A stretch of 27,438 bases of DNA from Deltaproteobacteria bacterium UBA5329 (GTDB lineage: Bacteria; Desulfobacterota; Syntrophorhabdia; Syntrophorhabdales; Syntrophorhabdaceae), in the NCBI GenBank assembly GCA_002408185.1, contig DHQV01000112.1, forward strand, positions 1,318-28,755, in the 5' to 3' direction. Below are positions 17,039 to 24,649 of the stretch, piece by piece. The notes below the pieces were generated by a model, which saw nothing but the letters and a program-made list of their open reading frames with translations, did not search any database and was not told the DNA's origin. The stretch's first letter is position 1; every line of letters starts with the position of its first letter. Both the position numbers and the translations under genes were made by a program.

Positions 17039-17140
17039 AATATCCCCTTTTTTAAGAGCGTAAGCCGTGGATCGTGAGTTGTTAAAGATTAATTACGAGA
17101 AATGATCTTCAAGCAAGGCGCCTCTCCCGGCCTGAAAATT

Positions 17141-17176
17141 GTGCGGCGCCAAGGGGTCTCACCTCTAACGCCGCAC
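17141..17176 (-). terminator. Intra-locus hairpin with short T tract
   Basis: GTGCGGCG (17141-17148) and CGCCGCAC (17169-17176) form a perfect 8-bp GC-rich stem, extended by an imperfect inner helix (AGGGGT against ACCTCT). On the minus strand the stem is followed by AATTTTC. It lies 15 bases after the small ORF and 102 bases before the membrane-protein start, so it is either a terminator or a partial attenuator that sets different levels for the two parts. Confidence 0.55.
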
Positions 17177-17190
17177 TCTATCATTTCCTT

Positions 17191-17343
17191 TTATCTCCCA
17201 CCGTGAGTCGTGCCGTGATCGCCCGTCGAGGCAGACTGGTTGAAAAGCCACCCGTACCGCGGCAGCCTCTCTTTCGTGTACTGCATGAGTTCGATAGCTG
17301 CCAGGTCTTCATGCTCGGTGTTTTCATGCCTGTTGATATCCAT
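17191..17343 (-). CDS. 50-residue small protein between ligase and membrane protein
   Basis: An ORF too short for usual ORF cut-offs. The ATG at 17343 is preceded by GGAGG at a 5-base distance, the best ribosome binding site in this locus, and starts 30 bases after the ligase stop. The product is soluble, with an acidic N-terminal half (NRHENTEHEDLAAIEL), a central TKERLPRYGWLFNQ and a His/Gly/Thr tail (TGDHGTTHGGR). Residues 25-33 (ERLPRYGWL) closely resemble residues 474-482 of the adjacent ligase (ERLPKYKWL), with 12 identical bases beneath. I know no family for it. Position, ribosome binding site and a complete frame support translation; the function is unknown. Confidence 0.6.
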   Translation of the reverse strand: MDINRHENTEHEDLAAIELMQYTKERLPRYGWLFNQSASTGDHGTTHGGR

Positions 17344-17373
17344 GGATGCCTCCGTATATTGACCCTTTCTATA

Positions 17374-18894
17374 CTACTTTCTCAGACGGAACCGCTGGAT
17401 CTTTCCTGTCGCGGTTTTCGGAAGCTCTTCGACAAAGTAGACGTCGCGTAGCCATTTGTATTTCGGCAGCCTCTCACTGACAAATTTCAGGATCTCGCTT
17501 GTCAGCTCATCCTTGCCCGAACGGTCAACATAGCCTTCGTTGAGCGATATGTACCCGAACGCCTTGGAAAGCCCCTCGACCTCATGGCCGACAACTGCCG
17601 CTTCATTGACGGCCCGATGCTGAATAAGGACATTTTCGATCTCGACGGGAGATACCCAGATGCCGCCCACCTTCAGCATATCGTCGGCACGGCCCTGATA
17701 TGTAAAATACCCGTTCTCCTGCGTGTACATGTCCCCCGTCTTGAACCAGCCGTCATCGAGGAATTTCTCTGCATTTGTCTCGGGCTTCTGCCAGTACCCC
17801 CGGGTAACGCTTTCGCCGCGGATGATGAGCTGACCGCCCTCGCCTTCTTTTACTTCGTTCCCTTCATCATCGATTATCTTCGCATCGTACCCTGGAACTA
17901 TGCGACCGGATGTACCCGGTTTTACATCGCCAGGCCTGTTAGATATAAAGATATGGAGGGCTTCTGTCGATCCTATACCATCGAGTATCTCGATCCCTGT
18001 CGCGTCCTTCCATTTCTTGAAGATCTCGGGAGGAAGCGCCTCGCCCGCGGATGCGCACACGCGGACGGAATTGAAGCTGCCCGCGCCTTCGCCGTCCATT
18101 CTCTTCAGCACGGAATTATACTGTGTCGGGACACCGAAAAAGATGGTCGGTTTAAAAGTGGCGACGGTCTTGATCACGCTCTCGGGGCTCGGAGGGCTCG
18201 ACAGCAACACTGTGGATGCGCCGTGTCTGAAGGGAATATGCAGACCGTTACCAAGGCCATATGCAAAGAAAAGTTTGCTTACCGAGTAGCATATGTCGGA
18301 CTCGCTGATACCGAGGACCTTTTTTCCATAATTGTCTGCGGAATGGATCATGTCGATATGCCTGTGGGGCACGCCCTTCGGTCTGCCGGTGCTGCCTGAA
18401 CTGTACAGCCAGAACGCGATGTCCTCTTTCTGCGTCGGGTACGTTTCCGCCTCTTTGGAGGCCGATCCCATGAGGGTTTCCAACCCATGATCTGCGAGGA
18501 GCTTGTAGCAGAACTGTGTCGTTTTTGCGTGAGCTGCCTTGCTGTCCCCAACCGTCACGAGGACCCTGGCATCGCTGTTATCGAGCATATATTCGTAATC
18601 CTTCTCCTGGAGCATGGTATTCACAGGTACCGGCCATGCACCAAACTTGATGCTCCCGAGGAAGGCGTACACGAACATGGGGGTATCGGGAAGAACGATC
18701 ATGACCCGTTCGGCCGGTTTTACACCGAGAGCGTTAAGGACGTTTACAAATCTGTTTACATTTTCCTGAACGGTCTTGTAGGTAACCCTTTCATCGCCGC
18801 AGAATATGGCTACTTTCTCGCCGCGAAGAGCAACGTTTGCCGTGAGCAGTTCCGATGCCGCATTGAATATTTTTCCTTCGTTCAAATTATTCAT
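17374..18894 (-). CDS. Benzoate-CoA ligase family (aryl-CoA synthetase)
   Basis: A 506-residue AMP-forming acyl-CoA synthetase that activates an aromatic acid to its CoA thioester. Motifs are YSSGSTGRPKG (164-174, ATP binding), KLFFAYGLGNGLHIPF, ASAGEALP, LDGIGSTEALHIFISN, TGDMY, the hinge GRADDMLKVGGIWVSP, and ELPKTATGKIQRF with the catalytic Lys498. The GIGSTEALHIF and KLFFAYGLGN patterns match the BadA/BclA/BamY group of benzoate-CoA ligases; benzoate, hydroxybenzoate or a similar acid may be the substrate. The frame is open upstream to a TTG at 18948 and an ATG at 18930. The ATG at 18894 is chosen because AAGGGG lies 6 bases before it, and because the sigma-54 promoter puts transcription start near 18934. 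The gene is monocistronic or heads a three-gene unit. Confidence 0.9.
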   Translation of the reverse strand: MNNLNEGKIFNAASELLTANVALRGEKVAIFCGDERVTYKTVQENVNRFVNVLNALGVKPAERVMIVLPDTPMFVYAFLGSIKFGAWPVPVNTMLQEKDYEYMLDNSDARVLVTVGDSKAAHAKTTQFCYKLLADHGLETLMGSASKEAETYPTQKEDIAFWLYSSGSTGRPKGVPHRHIDMIHSADNYGKKVLGISESDICYSVSKLFFAYGLGNGLHIPFRHGASTVLLSSPPSPESVIKTVATFKPTIFFGVPTQYNSVLKRMDGEGAGSFNSVRVCASAGEALPPEIFKKWKDATGIEILDGIGSTEALHIFISNRPGDVKPGTSGRIVPGYDAKIIDDEGNEVKEGEGGQLIIRGESVTRGYWQKPETNAEKFLDDGWFKTGDMYTQENGYFTYQGRADDMLKVGGIWVSPVEIENVLIQHRAVNEAAVVGHEVEGLSKAFGYISLNEGYVDRSGKDELTSEILKFVSERLPKYKWLRDVYFVEELPKTATGKIQRFRLRK

Positions 18895-18944
18895 CTCCAA
18901 CCCCTTTGTAAAAAGTTTTGTGTTTCTCATGACCGTTTCATAAG

Positions 18945-18959
18945 GCAAAAGGTATGCCA
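18945..18959 (-). promoter_or_regulatory. Sigma-54 promoter of the aryl-CoA ligase
   Basis: On the minus strand CTGGCATACCTTTTGCC gives TGGCA (18959-18955) and TTGC (18948-18945), with GG and GC exactly 10 bases apart. This matches the consensus TGGCAC-N5-TTGC used by RpoN. Predicted start is near 18934, giving a leader of about 40 bases to the ATG at 18894. Sigma-54 control implies a dedicated activator, which is not in the window. Confidence 0.72.
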
Positions 18960-19037
18960 GAGATGCCGAACAGATTATTCTTCAATCTTTTCCACTCATT
19001 ACGATATATTTCGTGTATGGGGCCCCAGGCTGGGGAT

Positions 19038-19081
19038 TTGAAAATGTTTTCAATTTTTAAAACATCTTTTAAAAATTGAAA
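19038..19081. promoter_or_regulatory. Overlapping AT-rich palindromes, candidate enhancer sites
   Basis: Two perfect palindromes overlap: TTGAAAA-TG-TTTTCAA (19038-19053), and a 15-bp-arm repeat, TTTCAATTTTTAAAA (19048-19062), CATC, TTTTAAAAATTGAAA (19067-19081). CCCCA-ggc-TGGGG (19023-19035) lies beside them. They sit about 105-150 bp upstream of the predicted sigma-54 start, the usual place for activator binding, and are strikingly AT-rich for this genome. They could also serve as a terminator for the gene ending at 19135, but no U tract follows. Confidence 0.5.
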
Positions 19082-19134
19082 GGGGGGCGGGATTTCGGGT
19101 TCGGAACGTGCAGGTGATCCGGTGCCGGGCCTTA

Positions 19135-19783
19135 TTATAACCTAAACCACTGGGGTTCTCTGAACGAATGCGTGCTTCTAAAGACACGGTTTGTGTAATT
19201 CGTTACATACGTGCGCATTAGCTTTCGAGTATATTGCAAAAAATCTTCGTTCTTGACAAGCCGGCCGATATCTTCCGGTTCCCTGAAAGTAAATTCGAGC
19301 ACTATGTCGCTAAACCCGCCGAGTATGACATTCCAGCAATTGGTGACCTTTGCGTAACTGATCTTTTCCATTTTCGGGATATACTCTCCGACAAAAAAAA
19401 CGTTCGTATTCTTCTTTCATCTCGGGTTTAAGGTCATAGTACTGGTTAAATTTCCAGACGCTTTTCTGGACCGGGTACTTCCCGGCCTTCACCGTACCCT
19501 GCGGCTCCAGGACAAGATTGTTGAAATTCGTCACGAACTTCTTGAGCCCCAGCGTGAGGCTCCTGTATTCTCTTCCCATGATAATACGGGAGATCTCGTC
19601 GAGGCTCTCCGACGAAAAAACAACGATGGTCCGGGGCCCAAAACCTATCTCGACATGATATCCGCCGACCGGGATCAGGCCAATGGCCGCCACTGCCGGC
19701 AGATAGGCGTCGTTGAAATATCCGGCATACCCGTCCTCTTTTTCCTCGATTATATCCCAGTACTGGGCGAACAGAAGAGACAT
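19135..19783 (-). pseudogene. Internally duplicated alpha/beta protein, broken by a 1-base frameshift
   Basis: Two adjacent frames on the minus strand (19783-19310 and 19371-19135) join into one 215-residue protein if one A is removed from the 8-A run at 19393-19400: ...YERFF then VGEYIPKMEKI. The start at 19783 has AGGAGG at 7 bases. The two halves are homologous: residues about 5-95 (AQYWDIIEEKEDGYAGYFND) and about 108-205 (NQYYDLKPEMKEEYERFF) share a Tyr-rich opening, YLP/YIP, a GF-strand, and LKKFVTNFNN against MRTYVTNYTN. The size and pattern suggest a tandem ferredoxin-like (dimeric alpha/beta-barrel) fold such as NIPSNAP-type proteins; the family is not certain. Either a sequencing error, a recent mutation or slippage at the homopolymer could explain the break. 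It lies upstream of, and codirectional with, the ligase. Confidence 0.7.
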
Positions 19784-20127
19784 ACCCTTTCCTCCTGTGA
19801 TCGGTGATGGGTCTCAAATATATTTTCTATTATTGTATCCCATATGCGGCATAAACTGAACGATTTTGACCAGGGCAGCCGCCTCGATATTTTCCCTGTC
19901 GAAAAAAGCGCCCCATACCGCTTGGAGTGGACTATACTTTGCGGAGGATAACAGGCCACTTGACAATCTGATGACTCCTCCATTCCAGGAGTTGCATTTC
20001 TTGGATCAGGGCCAACGTATAGTGCTTGTTCAAGATAAGATATCTTGGAAGAAACTGAAATATCGAATCAATTGAGGTAAAACACGGGAAGAAAACGAGA
20101 GGTGGCCGCCCACATTCAGGCGCTCCT
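19784..20127. other. Intergenic region with no supported gene
   Basis: 344 bases between two minus-strand genes. A TACAAT at about 70 bases before the 19783 start, with only a poor -35 box, could be its promoter. Short frames on both strands have no ribosome binding site or recognisable product. No clear terminator for mlaA is seen. Confidence 0.5.
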
Positions 20128-21156
20128 TTAAGGCTGGCGGATAAGATAATTGCGATATTGGAAATAAATGTCCCGCATTGCCACATAGGGATCCACAGAA
20201 GCACTCTTCATCGCTTCATATTCACCAAGATGGAACGACGTGTCGTTGACGGTCTCGTGAGCATACAATCCCGCATTGTATTCATTGACAAACCCCGTTC
20301 CGACATATGAAGCGGGCCTCATCGGCCAATCGACCAGGAGGCCTATGCCATCACGGACATCCGATGGCCCAAAGAACGGCAACACAAGGTAAAAACCGTA
20401 TCCGAATCCCCACTTCCCGAGAGTCTGTCCGAAATCGGCATAATTACGCTGGATACCGAAGCATTCCTGTGCACAGTTCCTCAATCCTCCGACCCCTATG
20501 GTGGAGTTGATCAAAAGGCTCAAAAACTCGGTCCCCGCATGCTCCATGTCGCCTTGCAAAAGATTGTTTACAATACGTATAGGCGCTTTTAAATTCTCAT
20601 AGAAATTAAGAAAGATACCTCTCACCGGCTCGGGCAGGACATATTCGTATCCCGTTGAAACAGGTTTCAATACCCAAAAATAAACCTTGTCATTGAAATG
20701 ATACATAACCGTATTGAAAGGCCTGATTGGATCGTATATCTCTTCCGTTCCCTCCGGGCCCGCAGCTTCTTCTGGCGAAACGTCTCCATATTCATCCGAC
20801 GATTTCCGGTCCGTCGAGGTGATGCCAATTTCCTCCTGTGTAACGTCTCCATATTCATCGGGTCCTTGCGGCGACGGAGCTTTCGTATCCGGTTTTACCG
20901 GTGTCATATCTTGCTTCTCACCGGCGGGCTTCCCCTCGGCATACCTGACAATATCTCTCTTTTCTCCGAGACCGGCCATAATAACAGGAGGTTCATCCCG
21001 GGTTGCCTTAAGGGCACGTATCGATATGGACCTGGGTTCCTGCGCACAGAGCAGAGAATTGCCCGAACAGAGGAGCAGCGCGAAAAAGATTACCATCACA
21101 GGCTTGAACCCGGTAGCATTCCAGGAGGCCTGCCCGACAGTAAAACGGTATTTCAT
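20128..21156 (-). CDS. mlaA: MlaA-family outer-membrane phospholipid-removal protein
   Basis: 342 residues. The MlaA/VacJ domain spans about 141-330 (YDPIRPFNTVMYHFNDKVYFW, PVRGIFLNFYENLKAPI, LINSTIGVGGL, FGYGFYLVLPFFGPSDVRDG). MlaA sits in the outer membrane and hands mislocalised phospholipids to MlaC. The N-terminal signal (residues 17-37) ends in LLCAQ, not a standard lipobox, so lipidation is doubtful. Between the signal and the domain is a roughly 100-residue linker, absent from most homologues, that contains DEYGDV twice (100-105 and 121-126), coded by identical 18-base repeats 63 bases apart. The start overlaps the mlaC stop by 4 bases, so mlaA is the last gene of the mla operon. Confidence 0.9.
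   Translation of the reverse strand: MKYRFTVGQASWNATGFKPVMVIFFALLLCSGNSLLCAQEPRSISIRALKATRDEPPVIMAGLGEKRDIVRYAEGKPAGEKQDMTPVKPDTKAPSPQGPDEYGDVTQEEIGITSTDRKSSDEYGDVSPEEAAGPEGTEEIYDPIRPFNTVMYHFNDKVYFWVLKPVSTGYEYVLPEPVRGIFLNFYENLKAPIRIVNNLLQGDMEHAGTEFLSLLINSTIGVGGLRNCAQECFGIQRNYADFGQTLGKWGFGYGFYLVLPFFGPSDVRDGIGLLVDWPMRPASYVGTGFVNEYNAGLYAHETVNDTSFHLGEYEAMKSASVDPYVAMRDIYFQYRNYLIRQP
20779..20859. repeat. Direct 18-base repeats inside mlaA linker
   Basis: AACGTCTCCATATTCATC occurs identically at 20779-20796 and 20842-20859 (63 bases apart, in frame). They code for the two DEYGDV motifs. Identity at every base, including third positions, points to recent duplication or recombination. Confidence 0.85.
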
Positions 21157-21749
21157 TTATTTCCGCCTTTTTTCTTCCGCAATGTATCTATGAGGGCCTG
21201 TGGGGGGTTATTCGCAAGAATGTCCCTGAACTGCGTACGGTAATTGCTGATCAGGCTTACGCCTTCAATGACGACGTCGTAGACCTTCCATTCACTGCTT
21301 TTCTTTATTGCCCGGTAATTGATCGGGATTTGCGCATTTGTTGAAATAACGACGGTCTGGACTTCGGTGGTGTTATCCGTAAGGGGGACTTCCTTTACGT
21401 AATTTACCCTTTCATTCGTGTACGCCGTGATTCTGTCGATATAGGTATCCCTAAGCATATCCTTGAAGAGTTCCACAAACTCCTTGCGCTGATCGACGGT
21501 GAATTTGTTCCAGCTAAGGCCCAGGGTTCTTTTCGACAGCTCAACATAATCGAACATTTTGTCGGCGATGGCTTCGATCTTTTGTTCTTTGACCTTCTTT
21601 CCTGACGCCCCCTTGAGCTTGGGGTCTTTCAAGGTGTCGATCACGACAGTGACATTCGCTTTCACTGTATCGAGGGCCGGGCCTGCCATTGCGCATAACG
21701 GGGCCAGTAATACAAAAAACATCACGAAACCGGCAAATAATCTTTTCAA
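21153..21749 (-). CDS. mlaC: MlaC-family periplasmic phospholipid carrier
   Basis: A 198-residue MlaC/Ttg2D protein. A signal peptide (MKRLFAGFVMFFVLLAPLCAMA|GPA) is followed by the family core: FDYVELSKRTLGLSWNKFT, FVELFKDMLRDTYIDRI, IPINYRAIKKSSEWKVYDVVIEGVSLISNYR and ending near QALIDTLRKK. It ferries lipid between MlaA at the outer membrane and MlaD at the inner membrane. It lies 14 bases after mlaD and overlaps mlaA. Confidence 0.93.
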   Translation of the reverse strand: MKRLFAGFVMFFVLLAPLCAMAGPALDTVKANVTVVIDTLKDPKLKGASGKKVKEQKIEAIADKMFDYVELSKRTLGLSWNKFTVDQRKEFVELFKDMLRDTYIDRITAYTNERVNYVKEVPLTDNTTEVQTVVISTNAQIPINYRAIKKSSEWKVYDVVIEGVSLISNYRTQFRDILANNPPQALIDTLRKKKGGNK

Positions 21750-21763
21750 CGTATCCTCCTCAA

Positions 21764-22249
21764 TTACTTTGCAGGTCCTTCTTTTTCCTTGCCCGAATCT
21801 TTCTTCACATCCCCGAAGGCATATTTTCCGATGAGGTCCTCAATATCGGCCGGCACGGACGTCTGGACTACGAAGGATTTCGGCTTCAGGGGAACACCCG
21901 AACCGCCCGGGTCCAATTTAACATATTTATCGCCGATAAGCCCTGCCGTTTTAATGGTCGCGCTGGCATCATCGTATATCACCGAATTTTTGTTAATTTT
22001 CATTCCCACGATTCCCACCTGCCTCTCATAATCGATACTCAGGCTCTCTACAGTGCCAACCTGGATCCCGAAGACCTCCACCGCGCTGCCGATCCTTAAG
22101 CCCGCGACCGAGGTAAACCTGGCGTAGAGCGTATAGGTTTGATCACCGAAGATCGGAACTTTCCCCAGTTTCACGGTCATATACCCCACGCAGATGAGAC
22201 CGATCACAATGAAGATGCCAACCGCTGTCTCCATTGAATATTTCTTCAT
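21764..22249 (-). CDS. mlaD: MlaD-family MCE-domain lipid-transfer protein
   Basis: 161 residues: one N-terminal transmembrane helix (TAVGIFIVIGLICVGYMTVKL, about 8-28), then a single MCE domain (ARFTSVAGLRIGSAVEVFGIQVGTVESL... ATIKTAGLIGDKYVKLDPG) and a Lys/Glu-rich tail. MlaD forms a hexameric ring anchored at the MlaFE complex. Its ATG overlaps the mlaF stop by one base (TAATG). Confidence 0.93.
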   Translation of the reverse strand: MKKYSMETAVGIFIVIGLICVGYMTVKLGKVPIFGDQTYTLYARFTSVAGLRIGSAVEVFGIQVGTVESLSIDYERQVGIVGMKINKNSVIYDDASATIKTAGLIGDKYVKLDPGGSGVPLKPKSFVVQTSVPADIEDLIGKYAFGDVKKDSGKEKEGPAK

Positions 22250-23499
22250 TATTCCTTACCTCCGAAATCGCACCGGTGTTTTGAAATGATCTCCTGCCGT
22301 GCACGTCCCTTTTCGATGATCTGTTCTATAGAGTCATCGGGGGAGACTTCCGTTATCCCGGCATGCATGTAAATATCGAAACAAGTTTCGGCCCCTGATC
22401 CTGCCAGGACCACATCCTTGATACGTTCTATGACACCATTTTCCAATTTTTTCGAAAAATCCCGCACGAGTTTCCGGGCTTCGCCGAGATCCGTACGGGG
22501 GAAGATCGTGAGTATCTCATCCCTGCTGTGGCGGGCCGAAAACCCCCCGATATTGTTGAAATACTGGTTGGTGTATTGTCCAAGCGCCTTGAGGAATTCG
22601 AGGGACGCCTGGGCGCCAATGGCCTCCTGCAGGATATTGAGCCGGACACTGAGCAATGCGGCCGACGTTTTTTCCATTGATGTGTTTCCCAGCAGGGCCA
22701 CATAATGCATCTTAAAGGCTTCCCGCGACAGGAGGCCTGTCAACTCGTCCTCAAAACCGTCGAGGCTTCTCAAGAATTCTTCAATCATCGGCACCTTCAG
22801 CCGGAGCGCTTCTTCATACGGCCCCTGAAAGCCGACGCTTCCTTCCCAGAGTATGATCACCCGGTCCGAAATAAAAAAAACGTCCGGGATATCATGACTT
22901 ATCATTACGGCCGTAAAACCGAATTTTTTTCTATAGTGGATTATCATGCTCAGGATCATGTTCTTTCGAATCGGGTCCTGCCCTGTCGTCGGTTCGTCAA
23001 AAAGAACGATCCTGGGGTCGGTAACGAGCGCCCGCGCCAGGGCAACGCGTTTCTGCATACCACCCGAAAGCTCTGAAGGGAATTTGCCGATAGCCTCGCC
23101 GAGTTCTAAGTCCTCGATGCGTTTCATGGCCCGTTTTTCTATTTCGCTCTTGCTTAATTTGGTCGTCTGCCGCAAGGGAAATGCGACATTATCAAAAACG
23201 GTCATGGAATCAAAAAGTGCGTTATTCTGAAACAAAAAGGCGATCTCTTTACGATGGCCTTCCCATTCTGCCCTTTTCATCTCATTGACCGGTTTGCCCT
23301 GAAAAAGGATCGTGCCTTCGTCCGGCCTGAGGAGGCCTATGATGTGCTTGAGGAGAACGCTCTTCCCGGTGCCGCTTTTTCCAATAATTGTCGTGACCTG
23401 GTTTTCATAAATGCTCAGATTGATATTGTCCAGCACGGTTTTCCCATTAAACCGCTTCGTGACATTCCTGAATTCTATCAACGGCGTTTCTGTTTCCAT
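22249..23499 (-). CDS. mlaF: MlaF-type ATPase fused to a C-terminal degenerate GGDEF domain
   Basis: 416 residues. Residues 1-245 are an MlaF ATPase: Walker A GKSGTGKS (40-47), signature LSGGMQKR (144-151), Walker B IVLFDEPTTG (164-173), His202. Normal MlaF ends near residue 250-270; here a further 165 residues follow. They start DELTGLLSREAF (251-262), the hallmark opening of GGDEF domains, contain RHSRDEILTIFP (323-334) in the place of RxGGDEFxxLLP, and continue with the typical ARKLVRDFSKKL and AGITEV--DDSIEQIIEKGRARQE. The GGDEF residues are replaced by SRDEI, so diguanylate cyclase activity is unlikely; nucleotide sensing or binding is possible. The gene starts 7 bases after mlaE. Confidence 0.88.
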   Translation of the reverse strand: METETPLIEFRNVTKRFNGKTVLDNINLSIYENQVTTIIGKSGTGKSVLLKHIIGLLRPDEGTILFQGKPVNEMKRAEWEGHRKEIAFLFQNNALFDSMTVFDNVAFPLRQTTKLSKSEIEKRAMKRIEDLELGEAIGKFPSELSGGMQKRVALARALVTDPRIVLFDEPTTGQDPIRKNMILSMIIHYRKKFGFTAVMISHDIPDVFFISDRVIILWEGSVGFQGPYEEALRLKVPMIEEFLRSLDGFEDELTGLLSREAFKMHYVALLGNTSMEKTSAALLSVRLNILQEAIGAQASLEFLKALGQYTNQYFNNIGGFSARHSRDEILTIFPRTDLGEARKLVRDFSKKLENGVIERIKDVVLAGSGAETCFDIYMHAGITEVSPDDSIEQIIEKGRARQEIISKHRCDFGGKE

Positions 23500-23506
23500 A
23501 CCTATC

Positions 23507-24349
23507 CTACATCAAGAACGAAGTGACGACATAATCCGAAACAAGGATCAGTACACACGAAATAACGACTGCAGAGACGGTTGCGAGACCAACGGATTTG
23601 GCACCGAACCCATCCTTCCTCATATGGCAAAAATAGCCTTGAAAACAGCAGATGCACGAGACTATGGCCCCGAAGACGAGGGCCTTGACAAATCCGCCGC
23701 GAACGTCAACCAGGTCCAGGGAGGACTGGACACGGTAGAAGTATGTGCCAGCATTTGTGCCGAGAAGGACAACGCCCGTAATGTAACCGCCGATTATACC
23801 AACAAGGTCAAAGAACGCGGTGAGCAGCGGAAAGCTGATAATGGAGGCCGCTATCCGCGGACTGATCAAATAGCGCAAGGGATCGATACCCATTGCATAC
23901 AGTGCATCGATCTGTTCAGAGTTTCGCAGGATCCCGATCTCCGCGGCCATTGCGGACCCGGCACGGGCCGCTATCATTATGGCCGTGAGGACCGGACCGA
24001 GTTCCCGCACAAGAGACAATGAGATAGCGGAACCCAGCGCCCCGACCGAACCGAACTTGACAAGCGTGTAAAAAAGCTGGAGCCCGAGCACCATACCGGT
24101 GAACAGGGCGACAAGCATTACGATCAGGGATGATTTTGCCCCGATATAATATGTCTGGCTCGTTATCTCTCGTATCTGTTTTGAACGGAAAATATTGATA
24201 AAGGCCAGAAAAAAGAAAATTGCGATTGCGCCGAAATTACCGATGATACGTATAGCAAATGCCCCGATGGGTGCAAAGAAAGAAACCACGATGCCCGGCC
24301 TTTCTGGCGACGGTACGGTTTTTCCGGAAAATTCATTCTCACCCTGCAT
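23507..24349 (-). CDS. mlaE: MlaE-family lipid-transport permease
   Basis: 280 residues from the chosen ATG at 24349. The MlaE/Ttg2B core is plain: GMVLGLQLFYTLVKFGSVGALGSAI, LVRELGPVLTAIMIAARAGSAMAAEIG, EQIDALYAMGIDPLRYLISPR, and about five membrane helices to the end (VSAVVISCVLILVSDYVVTSFL). A TTG at 24424 would add 25 residues; neither start has a good ribosome binding site, and MlaE proteins normally begin near the VVSFFAPIGAFAIR region, so the start remains open. It is the first gene of mlaE-F-D-C-A; mlaB (STAS subunit) is absent from the operon. Confidence 0.9.
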   Translation of the reverse strand: MQGENEFSGKTVPSPERPGIVVSFFAPIGAFAIRIIGNFGAIAIFFFLAFINIFRSKQIREITSQTYYIGAKSSLIVMLVALFTGMVLGLQLFYTLVKFGSVGALGSAISLSLVRELGPVLTAIMIAARAGSAMAAEIGILRNSEQIDALYAMGIDPLRYLISPRIAASIISFPLLTAFFDLVGIIGGYITGVVLLGTNAGTYFYRVQSSLDLVDVRGGFVKALVFGAIVSCICCFQGYFCHMRKDGFGAKSVGLATVSAVVISCVLILVSDYVVTSFLM

Positions 24350-24456
24350 AATGACAGTTCTTTCCTCAACGCTCCCTGTATTATCGGCCTGATCGTTAAT
24401 CTTGTATAATAAGCATCCCGACAATGCCCATACCCGAAGGCACGGCCAGACCGATA

Positions 24457-24502
24457 ATATAATGGAATAACTAAAAAATTCTAATCCTGTATGCCATTAT
24501 AT
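24457..24502. promoter_or_regulatory. Inverted repeat overlapping the mla -10 box
   Basis: ATATAATGG (24457-24465) and CCATTATAT (24494-24502) are perfect complements 28 bases apart. The right copy contains the mla -10 box; the left copy lies within the predicted leader. This could be an operator, but AT-rich symmetry by chance cannot be excluded. Confidence 0.3.
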
Positions 24503-24525
24503 GCATCGTCAAGCCGCGCTGTCAA
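24496..24525 (-). promoter_or_regulatory. Sigma-70 promoter of the mla operon
   Basis: On the minus strand perfect TTGACA (24525-24520) and perfect TATAAT (24501-24496) boxes are separated by 18 bases. The start would lie near 24489, leaving about 140 bases of leader to the chosen mlaE start. Confidence 0.65.
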
Positions 24526-24557
24526 TAAAACGAAAACATAAAGATATGCTGTCCAAA

Positions 24558-24585
24558 TTGACACAAACATTTTCGTGCCTATAGT
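24558..24585 (+). promoter_or_regulatory. Sigma-70 promoter of the glycosylase gene
   Basis: TTGACA (24558-24563), a 16-base spacer and TATAGT (24580-24585) form a near-consensus promoter about 57 bases before the transcript would reach the ATG at 24650. It is divergent from the mla promoter, 33 bases away. Confidence 0.65.
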
Positions 24586-24649
24586 GTGAAGAGAACGTAA
24601 CTAGGCATGGGCGACCCGGTAATGGGACCGGAGATCAAAAGAGGTGTTT

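Noticed and set aside
16382..17077. 231-codon plus-strand ORF
   Set aside because: Antisense to the membrane protein; the Gln/Arg/Pro-rich composition is typical of a shadow frame.
18895..18948. Longer ligase starts (TTG 18948, ATG 18930)
   Set aside because: They lie within or just upstream of the predicted transcript start, and the ATG at 18894 has the only good ribosome binding site.
19866..20075. Short ORFs in the 19784-20127 gap
   Set aside because: No ribosome binding sites, no domain, and low-complexity composition.
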